Source: an uncultured Lachnospiraceae bacterium | GTDB taxonomy: Bacteria; Bacillota; Clostridia; Lachnospirales; Lachnospiraceae | Direction of reading: 5' to 3' | DNA: 64,000 nucleotides | Assembly (NCBI GenBank): GCA_934339365.1 | Contig: CAKRHW010000001.1 | Coordinates: forward strand, 62,001-126,000 | Shown: positions 34,947 to 42,742 of the stretch, piece after piece | Layout: the number at the start of each line of letters is the position of its first letter | Position numbering within the stretch: position 1 is the stretch's first letter | Notes under the pieces: model-generated | What the model saw: the letters and a program-made list of their open reading frames with translations, nothing else | Told to the model about the DNA's origin: nothing | Database searches by the model: none | Made by a program: the position numbers and the translations under genes

Positions 34947-35813
34947 CTATTTGCTTTGGTTTCTTTGTTTATTTTTTTCACATGCAAGCTTACAGGCTTT
35001 CCATATTGTATCTAATGTATCTCCTGCAATCAAAAAACCTGACTTATGGCAAAAAGTAAGACCTTCTATTTTCGATGCTTCCGCAAGATCCTGGTCTGAT
35101 TTTCCTCTCCACTCTTCTGGAAAGGGACTTTTCATTTCGCCATTTTCGTCTTCTACTGCCTGTGCTGCAAAACCGCCCCTCTGGGAATGATAGATTACAT
35201 AAACAATCTCTGTGCCTTCGACAGCTTTTTTCCATGGCACATAATGTTTTAAAATTAAAATTCCGTTTTCTGCCTTTCGAACTTCTGGTTCTAACAGATT
35301 GCATGCCTTTTGTACACTTTTAATCTTTAAAAACTTTCGTTCTAAGATTGTTTTCGCTAATTCTACTGCCTGCATAAATCTTTCATCTGTAGAAGCACTC
35401 TCATTCCAGTTCGGGTTGTAAAGACTGATCAGTTCCGCTATCTGGTTATCGCATCCTGTATTATCCGATAAGTCTAATGGCTGTATAAACTTTTCATCCA
35501 GATCTTTTGCTGCCTCTTCTCCTAAAATCTCAGCTCCAAGTTCTTCCCATAAAAGACCAAATGCCGCATATGGAATTTCATTTTCTCTTACCCTCGCATC
35601 CTTTTGGTGATGATCGTATTTTCCAAATCCGATATCAAATACAACTCCATCATAATCCTCCGGAATCTGAAACCCTCTTTCAATGATAATATCCGGATTC
35701 AGATATTTTAATAAAGCTGCTGCAAATACATCATCTGAATGGAACTTTCCTCCATGTGTAAAAGCCCTTTTCAATTCTTTTACTGCCTGTATGGTCAATC
35801 TTTCTTCTTTCAT
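34947..35813 (-). CDS. MYG1 family protein (DHH-like putative exonuclease)
   Basis: A 288-residue protein from ATG 35813 (AGAAAGGA upstream; ATG 35852 would overlap the preceding gene). MYG1 signatures: FTHGGKFHSDDVFAAALLKYLNP near the N-terminus, FDIGFGKYDHHQKDARVRENEIPYAAFGLLWEELG with the DHH-type metal ligands, and GFLIAGDTLDTIWKACKLA at the end. Family knowledge: eukaryotic MYG1 is an RNA exonuclease; bacterial roles are untested. It lies 19 nt after the CDF transporter gene and likely shares its transcript. Confidence 0.9.
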   Translation of the reverse strand: MKEERLTIQAVKELKRAFTHGGKFHSDDVFAAALLKYLNPDIIIERGFQIPEDYDGVVFDIGFGKYDHHQKDARVRENEIPYAAFGLLWEELGAEILGEEAAKDLDEKFIQPLDLSDNTGCDNQIAELISLYNPNWNESASTDERFMQAVELAKTILERKFLKIKSVQKACNLLEPEVRKAENGILILKHYVPWKKAVEGTEIVYVIYHSQRGGFAAQAVEDENGEMKSPFPEEWRGKSDQDLAEASKIEGLTFCHKSGFLIAGDTLDTIWKACKLACEKNKQRNQSK

Positions 35814-35832
35814 CTTTTTCCTTTCTTCCCTT

Positions 35833-36999
35833 CTATATATAGCTTCGGTCAAATGTAATCACAGTATACCAGGTTCCTTCTATTTTTTTTAAATACTGGT
35901 CTAATTGTTCTTTAATTTCCTGATTTTTCAATTTACAGTCATATGGAACAACCACATCAAAAATCAGATTCGTGTGACTTTTTCCTACAACTGCACGAAA
36001 ATCATGAAGTGTCAGATTACTATCAATGAGCTGTAACAGTTTTTCTATCATTTCTTTGCACTGCATAACAAATTCATTATCCGTCTCAGTCGGATCCATA
36101 TGTATCGTCATCATCATTTTCAGCCGGGTATAGATTTCTTTTTCAATCTGGTCAATCTTATCATGAATCTCTAGCAGATTCCCTTTGGCATCCACTTCCA
36201 CATGAACACTGCCGATCATTTTCCCCGGTCCATAATTGTGAATCATAAGATCGTGTACTCCTAAAATCATATCATCTGACATGATAATACGTTTTATTTC
36301 TTCCACAAGTTCTGGTTCTGCCGGTTTTCCTAAAAGCATATCTACGGTTTCTTTTATAATGCCATATCCGGAAAACAAGATAAAAATTGATACGATAATT
36401 CCCATAATTCCATCAACCGGAAGTTTTACAAAATTACTTGCTAAAAGGGCAACTACAGTTCCTAATGTAGCAAATACATCATTGGTACTGTCTTTTGATG
36501 TGGCAATCATCGTTGTTGACTGAATCTTTTTTCCAAGTGTCCGGTTAAAAAAAGCCATCCACAATTTGACTGCAATCGAAAAAATCAAAGAGAGTAATAC
36601 GATGTGACTGTAACTGACTGCCTGTGGATGAATCACCTTTTCTACAGACTCTTTTAACGTTTCTGCTCCCACAACCATAATAATGGTCGCAATAACCAGA
36701 GAAGTTAAATACTCCATCCTTCCATGTCCATACGGATGCTCCTTATCTGCCGGTTTGGCTGCTAATTTATATCCAAACATCGTAATAATACAGCTGGCAC
36801 TATCGGATAAATTATTAAATCCATCTGATACAATTGCAATCGAATGTGCAAATGTCCCCATAATATATTTTACTACAAATAATATTACATTACAGATAAC
36901 ACCTACCACACTGCTAAACATTCCATACCTTTCCCGCACTTTATCATCTGTTGTGTTCTGATAGTCTTTCACAAATCTTTTTACTAACCATTGAATCAT
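35833..36999 (-). CDS. Cation diffusion facilitator (CDF) family metal transporter
   Basis: A 388-residue protein with six membrane segments in residues 25-215. The first metal-site half HSIAIVSDGFNNLSDSASCI and the second TSKDSTNDVFATLG carry the conserved Asp residues, and YGHGRMEYLTSLV follows the family pattern. The C-terminal cytoplasmic domain (residues 220-385) is longer than usual and ends with an extra ~90-residue part. AAGGAGG precedes ATG 36999. Family knowledge: H+-driven export of Zn2+, Mn2+ or Fe2+. Confidence 0.93.
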   Translation of the reverse strand: MIQWLVKRFVKDYQNTTDDKVRERYGMFSSVVGVICNVILFVVKYIMGTFAHSIAIVSDGFNNLSDSASCIITMFGYKLAAKPADKEHPYGHGRMEYLTSLVIATIIMVVGAETLKESVEKVIHPQAVSYSHIVLLSLIFSIAVKLWMAFFNRTLGKKIQSTTMIATSKDSTNDVFATLGTVVALLASNFVKLPVDGIMGIIVSIFILFSGYGIIKETVDMLLGKPAEPELVEEIKRIIMSDDMILGVHDLMIHNYGPGKMIGSVHVEVDAKGNLLEIHDKIDQIEKEIYTRLKMMMTIHMDPTETDNEFVMQCKEMIEKLLQLIDSNLTLHDFRAVVGKSHTNLIFDVVVPYDCKLKNQEIKEQLDQYLKKIEGTWYTVITFDRSYI

Positions 37000-37028
37000 A
37001 CAATTCCTCCTTTATTTTAGGCTTTTCG

Positions 37029-37057
37029 ATTATAGCACATTTGACTTTTATTCGCAA
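37029..37057 (-). promoter_or_regulatory. CDF-myg1 promoter
   Basis: Minus-strand -35 TTGCGA (37057-37052), 17 bp, extended -10 TGCTATAAT (hexamer 37034-37029). It overlaps the divergent helicase promoter. Confidence 0.7.
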
Positions 37058-37069
37058 TTCTGTTATTCT
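37041..37069 (+). promoter_or_regulatory. DEAD-box helicase promoter
   Basis: -35 TTGACT (37041-37046), 17 bp, -10 TATTCT (37064-37069), leaving a leader of about 90 nt before TTG 37167. Confidence 0.6.
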
Positions 37070-37166
37070 AGATAAACTTATGGTTTTTCATTCCACACGT
37101 ATGAACAGAATCCATATACTTTTGAAATTTATAACATTTGATACAGCAAAGAAAGGATATATAACA

Positions 37167-38804
37167 TTGAAATTTGAAGAATTAAACATCAAACCAGAAT
37201 TGCTTCGTGCAATTAAATATATGGGATTTGAAGAAGCAACTCCGATTCAGGCTAAAGCAATTTCAGCTATTTTAGAAGGCAAAGATATTATCGGCCAGGC
37301 TCAGACCGGTACCGGTAAAACTGCAGCTTTTGGAATCCCTGCGATTGAAAAAATTGATACAACAAAAAAAGCGGCTCAGGCAATCATTTTATGTCCAACC
37401 CGCGAATTAGCTGTTCAGGTTTCCGAAGAATTACATAAGCTCTGCAAATACATGCATAATCTCAAAACAGTACCGATCTACGGTGGTCAGGATATTGTCC
37501 GCCAGATTAAAGCCTTAAAATCTGGTGCTCAGATCATTGTTGGAACTCCGGGACGTACTTTAGATCATATTCGTCGTAAAACCATATCCTTCCAGGATAT
37601 TAAAATGGTAATTCTTGATGAAGCAGATGAAATGTTACAGATGGGATTTCGTGAAGATATTGAAACTGTTCTCTCTGCCGTTCCAGATGAGCGACAGACG
37701 ATTCTCTTTTCTGCAACAATGCCAAAACCGATTATGGAAATTGCCAAAAATTATCAGCACAATTCAGAAGTCATTAAAGTAATCAAAAAAGAATTAACCG
37801 TTGCCAATATTGACCAGTACTATTATGAAGTACGTCCTCAAAATAAATTAGAGGTCTTATCACGTCTGATTGATATTAATAACCCAAATTTATCTGTTGT
37901 TTTTTGCAATACCAAGCATCAGGTCGATGAACTTGTCAACGATCTGCAGGGACGTGGTTATTTTGCCGAAGGATTACATGGCGATATGAAACAACAGTCT
38001 AGAGATCGTGTCATGCGAAATTGCCGAAAAGGAAAAACCGACATTTTAGTTGCCACTGATGTAGCAGCACGTGGAATTGATCTTGAAAATGTTGACATTG
38101 TTTTTAACTATGACCTGCCTCAGGATGAAGAATATTATGTCCATCGAATCGGACGTACCGGTCGTGCCGGTCGTACCGGTCAATCTCTTTCTTTTGTTGT
38201 CGGACGAGAAATATACAAATTAAAAGAAATTGAACGGTATTGCAAAACTAAAATCCTTGCCAGACCAATTCCAACATTAAGTGACGTTGCAACCTGCAAG
38301 ATTGATTCTGTTCTGCACGAAATTCAGGAAATCATAGAACAGCAGAATATGACGGAGCTTCGCAACAATGTAGAAGAAATGACCAATTCAAGTGATTTAA
38401 CGGCCATGGATATCGCAGCAGCTCTTCTTTATAAAACAACAATTGCCAATAATGAAGAAGTCGAAATTCCAATTCCTTACTCTGCCCGTAACAAAGAGGA
38501 GAAACGGAAACACAAAAAAGATGGCAAGAAAAAATTCAAGCAGCAAAAGGGAATGGTTCGTCTTTTCTTAAATGTTGGAAAAAAAGATAAACTTCGTGCC
38601 GGTGATATTTTAGGTGCAATTGCAGGAGAATCTAAGGTTTCTGGTTCCCTGATTGGTTCCATTGATATGTACGACAATTACACCTTTGTTGATGTTCCGG
38701 AAGAAATATCGAATAAAGTTATGAAGGCTATGAAAAAGGCAACCATCAAAGGACGCAAAGTATCTTTAGAACCGGCTAATGTAAAAAAGAAAAACAGAAA
38801 ATAA
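37167..38804 (+). CDS. DEAD-box ATP-dependent RNA helicase with DbpA-type RNA-binding tail
   Basis: 545 residues from TTG 37167 (GAAAGGA 9 nt upstream, homology begins at KFEELNIKPELL); earlier in-frame ATGs have neither. Motifs in order: Q motif ATPIQAKAI, AQTGTGKTAAFGIP, PTRELAVQ, DEAD (LDEADEMLQMGF), SAT, ARGIDLENVDIVFNYDLP, HRIGRTGRAGRTG. The C-terminal 80 residues (MVRLFLNVGKKDKLRAGDILGAI...SIDMYDNYTFVDVP) are the DbpA RNA-binding fold, preceded by a Lys-rich linker. Family knowledge: DeaD/CshA/DbpA-type factor in ribosome assembly or mRNA turnover. A long hairpin ends the transcript. Confidence 0.95.
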   Translation: MKFEELNIKPELLRAIKYMGFEEATPIQAKAISAILEGKDIIGQAQTGTGKTAAFGIPAIEKIDTTKKAAQAIILCPTRELAVQVSEELHKLCKYMHNLKTVPIYGGQDIVRQIKALKSGAQIIVGTPGRTLDHIRRKTISFQDIKMVILDEADEMLQMGFREDIETVLSAVPDERQTILFSATMPKPIMEIAKNYQHNSEVIKVIKKELTVANIDQYYYEVRPQNKLEVLSRLIDINNPNLSVVFCNTKHQVDELVNDLQGRGYFAEGLHGDMKQQSRDRVMRNCRKGKTDILVATDVAARGIDLENVDIVFNYDLPQDEEYYVHRIGRTGRAGRTGQSLSFVVGREIYKLKEIERYCKTKILARPIPTLSDVATCKIDSVLHEIQEIIEQQNMTELRNNVEEMTNSSDLTAMDIAAALLYKTTIANNEEVEIPIPYSARNKEEKRKHKKDGKKKFKQQKGMVRLFLNVGKKDKLRAGDILGAIAGESKVSGSLIGSIDMYDNYTFVDVPEEISNKVMKAMKKATIKGRKVSLEPANVKKKNRK

Positions 38805-38807
38805 TCT

Positions 38808-38860
38808 CAAAAATATATGCAGGCAGTATGATTTCATGACTGCCTGCATATATTTTAATA
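38808..38860 (+). terminator. Terminator of the helicase gene
   Basis: A long stem (AAATATATGCAGGCAGT with its complement) around a 9-nt loop, starting a few bases after the stop and followed by a T/A-rich tail. Confidence 0.8.
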
Positions 38861-38912
38861 AATCATTTTCTTTTGCAAAATTTGCATTGGAATATTGAAC
38901 GGAGGTCATTTT

Positions 38913-39770
38913 TTGCAAAACCGGATTCCTTTTATCAAAATGCATGGATGTGGAAATGACTATATTTTCATCAATTGCATCCATCACCCTTTAGAAGAAA
39001 ATCCTTCCTGCCTGTCTCCTTTGCTTTCTGACAGACATTACGGAATTGGTGGTGATGGCATTGTACTCATTGAATCCTCTGCGATTGCTGATTTTAAGAT
39101 GCGCATGTTCAATTCAGATGGTTCCGAAGGAAACATGTGCGGAAACGCCATTCGCTGTTTAGGAAAGTATGTCTATGAATCTAATCTTACTTTCAAAGAA
39201 ACCTTAAACATCGAAACCCGCAGTGGAATCCGTATTCTTAAACTGCATCTTAATCCTGACCGTAAAGTCAGTACCGTAACCGTTTCTATGGGAAGTCCCT
39301 GTCTGTCTCTAGCTTCCATTCCTATGAAAAGCTCCCATTCTACAATGATCTACCATCCCTTCTGTTTTCATGAAAAAACTTATCCACTGACTGTCTTATC
39401 ACTGGGAAATCCTCATGCAGTATTCTTTTCTTCTTCTCCCTGTTCCTTTCCTCTAAAAGAGATTGCATGTTCAAAAAAATTTCAAAAGATGTTTTTAGAA
39501 GGTATCAATGTTTCTGTCGTAAAAATTATAAATAAAAATCACATTGCCCTTCGCGTCTATGAACGGGGAAGTGGAGAAACTCTTGCCTGTGGGACCGCTG
39601 CCTGTGCCTCAGTTATGGCCGGAATTTTAACAAATAAAACCAATAAAAAAGTTCTTGTCACACTCCCTGGAGGTTCACTCCGGGTTGTTTATGACAAGAA
39701 CAAAAAGGAACTATTCCTGACTGGCAACTGCATCACCGTTTACGAAGGTCTCTTCATTCTTCCCTGTTAA
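38913..39770 (+). CDS. dapF: Diaminopimelate epimerase
   Basis: Converts LL- to meso-diaminopimelate for lysine and peptidoglycan. 285 residues from TTG 38913, which has GGAGG (38901-38905) 7 nt upstream; the TTG at 38895 lies upstream of that site. Both catalytic cysteines are present: NMCGNAIRC (about residue 75) and ETLACGTAACA (about 226). The metal-free family signature MHGCGNDYIF opens the protein and HYGIGGDGIVLI follows. It is separate from other lysine genes here; the neighbouring small gene converges on it with only 5 nt between. Confidence 0.95.
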   Translation: MQNRIPFIKMHGCGNDYIFINCIHHPLEENPSCLSPLLSDRHYGIGGDGIVLIESSAIADFKMRMFNSDGSEGNMCGNAIRCLGKYVYESNLTFKETLNIETRSGIRILKLHLNPDRKVSTVTVSMGSPCLSLASIPMKSSHSTMIYHPFCFHEKTYPLTVLSLGNPHAVFFSSSPCSFPLKEIACSKKFQKMFLEGINVSVVKIINKNHIALRVYERGSGETLACGTAACASVMAGILTNKTNKKVLVTLPGGSLRVVYDKNKKELFLTGNCITVYEGLFILPC

Positions 39771-39775
39771 GAATT

Positions 39776-40003
39776 TTATTCATCAAATTCCACTGTCACA
39801 TAATATCCTCTGTCATTTTCTTCAATCTTTTTTACAATTCCGGAAGTAGATTTTAGTCGTTCCGAAATCTTATAACATCCACTCATCGCTACCGCCGGCT
39901 CAATCATATAATTATAATTATATCCGGGAAGTTCTGTAATTTGAACTTCCTGGCCTTCTTTTACCTGACCTGGCCGTTCCATTTTAAATTCCATTTCTCT
40001 CAT
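39776..40003 (-). CDS. Small hypothetical protein
   Basis: A 75-residue protein not recognised. It is beta-rich and acidic with a KOW/SH3-like feel (PGQVKEGQEVQITELPGYNY; SGIVKKIEENDRGYYVTVEFDE). GGTGG lies before ATG 40003 and an extended -10 upstream supports expression. Convergent with dapF. Confidence 0.65.
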   Translation of the reverse strand: MREMEFKMERPGQVKEGQEVQITELPGYNYNYMIEPAVAMSGCYKISERLKSTSGIVKKIEENDRGYYVTVEFDE

Positions 40004-40081
40004 CCTGCTTCCACCTTTCGTTTAATTTCTTTTTATTTTTAAATTTCTGTTATTCCTTCCCATAATCGTTTGTTCTTTTGT

Positions 40082-40090
40082 ATTATAACA
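40082..40090 (-). promoter_or_regulatory. Extended -10 promoter of the small hypothetical gene
   Basis: TGT followed by TATAAT on the minus strand (hexamer 40087-40082), about 75 nt before ATG 40003; no good -35. It is divergent from the GH5 promoter. Confidence 0.5.
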
Positions 40091-40119
40091 CATTTTATCC
40101 ATTTCGAATGGTGTAATTT

Positions 40120-40148
40120 TTGACCAATTGCCACAGACATGGTAAAAT
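40120..40148 (+). promoter_or_regulatory. GH5 cellulase promoter
   Basis: -35 TTGACC (40120-40125), 17 bp, -10 TAAAAT (40143-40148). The ribosome binding site GGGAGG follows at 40162-40167. Confidence 0.7.
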
Positions 40149-40173
40149 AAAGAAAAAAAATGGGAGGTACATT

Positions 40174-41166
40174 ATGCACACAAATCAAAAACATGGAAAA
40201 CATTTTTTTATGTTCTCTTTTACCTGTATGTTTTTTCTATTCAGTATCTTATTTTCTAACCCAGCAAATGCTGCATCAAATCCGGCAGCAAAATGGGGGC
40301 GGTTATCAGTCAAGGGAACACATGTTATAAACAAAAAAGGTCAGACGGTTCAGTTAAAAGGAGTCAGCACATATGGCATCGCCTGGTTTCCACAATATGT
40401 AAATAAGGCGCAATTTGCAAGTTGGAAAAAGTTCGGAGCCAATACCATACGTCTTGCTGTCTACAGTAATCCTGCTGATGGTTATTCCCGTTCTCTTTAC
40501 CCTACCATTGACAAAGGCATTCAGGCAGCTACCAGACTTGGAATGTATCTGATTATCGACTGGCATATTCTACAGGACGGGAATCCACAGACAAATCAAA
40601 AAGAAGCGGTTGCTTTCTTTACCAGAATGTCTAAAAAATATCATTCCCAATCAAATGTTCTTTATGAAATCTGTAATGAACCAAATGGGAATGTCACCTG
40701 GGAACAGAATATCAAACCATATGCAAAAAAGCTGATTCGAACCATCCGCAAATATGATAAAAAAGCAATCATTATTGTCGGAACACCAACCTGGTCACAA
40801 GATGTTGATCTTGTTTCCAAAGATCCTGTCCGGGGTGAAAAAAATATTATGTATACACTCCACTTCTATGCTGCAACACATACACAGTGGAATCGCTCAA
40901 AATTACAAACTGCCATCAAAAATAAATTACCTGTTTTCGTAAGTGAATTCAGCATTTGCGATGCATCCGGAAATGGTTCCATTAATAAAACAGAAGCAAA
41001 AAAATGGATGCATCTGTTAAAGAAAAATAAAATTCCTTATATTGCCTGGAATGTTTCAAATAAAAATGAAACCTCTTCTCTTATCAAAAGTAATTGTAAT
41101 AAAACAGGAATCATCCGGAAATCTAATTTATCTCAGACTGGAAAATGGCTGATTCAACAATTCTAA
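40174..41166 (+). CDS. Secreted GH5 endoglucanase (subfamily 2-like)
   Basis: 330 residues from ATG 40174 (GGGAGG 6 nt upstream; the in-frame ATG 40120 lies in the promoter). Signal peptide to about 34 (cleavage near ANA-AS), then a single GH5 domain: VIDKG-like opening KGVSTYGIAWF, NTIRLAVY, YLIIDWHIL, acid/base Glu169 in YEICNEPNG, YTLHFYAATH, nucleophile Glu258 in VFVSEFSICDASGNG, WNVSNKNE. It carries no binding module or anchor, unlike the GH9 and GH26 enzymes nearby. Acts outside the cell on soluble or amorphous beta-1,4-glucan. Confidence 0.93.
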   Translation: MHTNQKHGKHFFMFSFTCMFFLFSILFSNPANAASNPAAKWGRLSVKGTHVINKKGQTVQLKGVSTYGIAWFPQYVNKAQFASWKKFGANTIRLAVYSNPADGYSRSLYPTIDKGIQAATRLGMYLIIDWHILQDGNPQTNQKEAVAFFTRMSKKYHSQSNVLYEICNEPNGNVTWEQNIKPYAKKLIRTIRKYDKKAIIIVGTPTWSQDVDLVSKDPVRGEKNIMYTLHFYAATHTQWNRSKLQTAIKNKLPVFVSEFSICDASGNGSINKTEAKKWMHLLKKNKIPYIAWNVSNKNETSSLIKSNCNKTGIIRKSNLSQTGKWLIQQF

Positions 41167-41176
41167 ATTTCCAAAA

Positions 41177-41232
41177 ATAAACAGACAGTCATCATAACAA
41201 AAATATTTGTCATGATGGCTGTCTGTTTGTTT
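41177..41232. terminator. Bidirectional terminator between GH5 and the solute-binding protein gene
   Basis: Arms AAACAGACAG-CATCAT and ATGATG-CTGTCTGTTT around an A/T loop, between converging genes. Confidence 0.85.
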
Positions 41233-41246
41233 CACGAATGATTTAT

Positions 41247-42533
41247 TTATGATTCACTTTTGGCATTCCAGCTTTCATTCCATCTTTTACAGATTTCATC
41301 GTAACTCCAGTCTTTCGATGACATAAGATCTATTAAATGCCATCCTAAATATCCCGAATCTACTGCCAGTTCCGAATTGGTTACCTTTTCTTCATAAGCT
41401 TTTATATCGTCCTGCTTATATTCAACCGGATTCATAATCTGTATTCCCTGATTTTGAATTGTCTGAACCAGTTTCGAGTCTTCTTTGTCCGTTCTCATAT
41501 AAGATGCCTGACATTTTTCAAGATAATCTGTATCCTGATATAAATATGCAATCCATTTTTTTGCCAGTTCCGGATTCTTGCAGGTTCTTGAAATTCCAAG
41601 TCCATACTGCGGTTCCATTTGTAAGTATTGCTTGCCATCCTCTGCAGTAAACGGCTGATAAACATATTCATCCGGATGCTCCTCAATCAATTCTTCGGCC
41701 TCATTTGCAGAAGCTACAACTGCACCAATTTTATGTTGTTTTAGAAACTTCTCTGCTTCCTCCCATACACTATCCATATTTCCTCTGCCAATCTCTGTCA
41801 GCTTCTTTTTATTCGCATCATACAATACCTTATAGGTCCTTTGAAAAACCGTCTGATTCTCAAACGGATTCTTTAGATTCATATATTCCTGTTCAAAATT
41901 CGTATTCGCCTTTAACGATGTTGCAAGTGGATTCCATCCTGTCATACTCGTCTGCTGTTTATAGCAGGTATACAATGGAATGATATCCTGATCCTTTGTT
42001 CCATCTGAAATCTTAACAAGCATCTCTTCAAGTTCTTCTGGTGTCTTTGGCAATTCTGTAATACCAGCCTGTTTTAAAACTGTCTGATCATAGAGTACTC
42101 CTCCTTCTACTGTTACACCTAATGGAAGTGTATAAACCTTTCCATCTATGGTAGAACCTGATAAATACCGATACTGTTTTTCTAAATCTGATTTTTCCCC
42201 AATCGGCTGTAAATTATAATCATATAAATCCCTTGGGATGCTTTCGTCTACTTCGATGACATCCGGGCAAATTCCAGCTGTTAAATCCATCAGTAATCTT
42301 TGTGAATAAGATTGATATTCTGTACTAATCTCTACTTTATAACCTGGATTCTTCTTTTCAAAATCTTCTGCATATTTTTTTAAATCCTCATCTAAATCCG
42401 TCTGCATCGTATAAACTTTAATAGTATTCTTATCCTGTTCTTTACTTTTTCCACAAGATGTCAACATCAAAGTTCCTGCCGCTAAAAAAGTAGTCAGAAT
42501 TATTTTTTTGATTGCATACTTTCTTTTTTTCAT
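41247..42533 (-). CDS. Extracellular solute-binding lipoprotein, family 1 (sugar-type)
   Basis: A 428-residue lipoprotein: signal peptide with lipobox LTSC-G (Cys about 27), then NTIKVYTMQTDLDEDLKKYAEDFEKKNPGYKVEIST and the family pattern VDMTAGICPDVIEVDES-like in DLTAGICPDVIEVDES, with a two-lobed sugar-binding fold. It should capture an oligosaccharide for an ABC importer, but no permease genes adjoin it, so it would need a partner encoded elsewhere or act in sensing. Confidence 0.88.
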   Translation of the reverse strand: MKKRKYAIKKIILTTFLAAGTLMLTSCGKSKEQDKNTIKVYTMQTDLDEDLKKYAEDFEKKNPGYKVEISTEYQSYSQRLLMDLTAGICPDVIEVDESIPRDLYDYNLQPIGEKSDLEKQYRYLSGSTIDGKVYTLPLGVTVEGGVLYDQTVLKQAGITELPKTPEELEEMLVKISDGTKDQDIIPLYTCYKQQTSMTGWNPLATSLKANTNFEQEYMNLKNPFENQTVFQRTYKVLYDANKKKLTEIGRGNMDSVWEEAEKFLKQHKIGAVVASANEAEELIEEHPDEYVYQPFTAEDGKQYLQMEPQYGLGISRTCKNPELAKKWIAYLYQDTDYLEKCQASYMRTDKEDSKLVQTIQNQGIQIMNPVEYKQDDIKAYEEKVTNSELAVDSGYLGWHLIDLMSSKDWSYDEICKRWNESWNAKSES

Positions 42534-42665
42534 CCGTCTTTTCTCTCTTTCTTTTCACATTGATTTCTTGATTATACGTCATTTTAACTATACCCGCAAT
42601 ATATTTTTAAGAATAAATTGTTAAACTTTTTTGTCCTTTTCTAAATCCCATCTGTGTTCTTGTGC

Positions 42666-42719
42666 AAAAAAATCCGTCTCCCGTAAATGATTTTATCTAC
42701 GAGAGACGGAATCTTTTTT
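42666..42719 (-). terminator. Terminator of the GH26 gene
   Basis: Minus-strand stem TCCGTCTC-CGTA and its complement, flanked by A and T runs, about 25 nt past the GH26 stop. Confidence 0.85.
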
Positions 42720-42742
42720 ACTTTATGTAAAGTAAAAACAAA

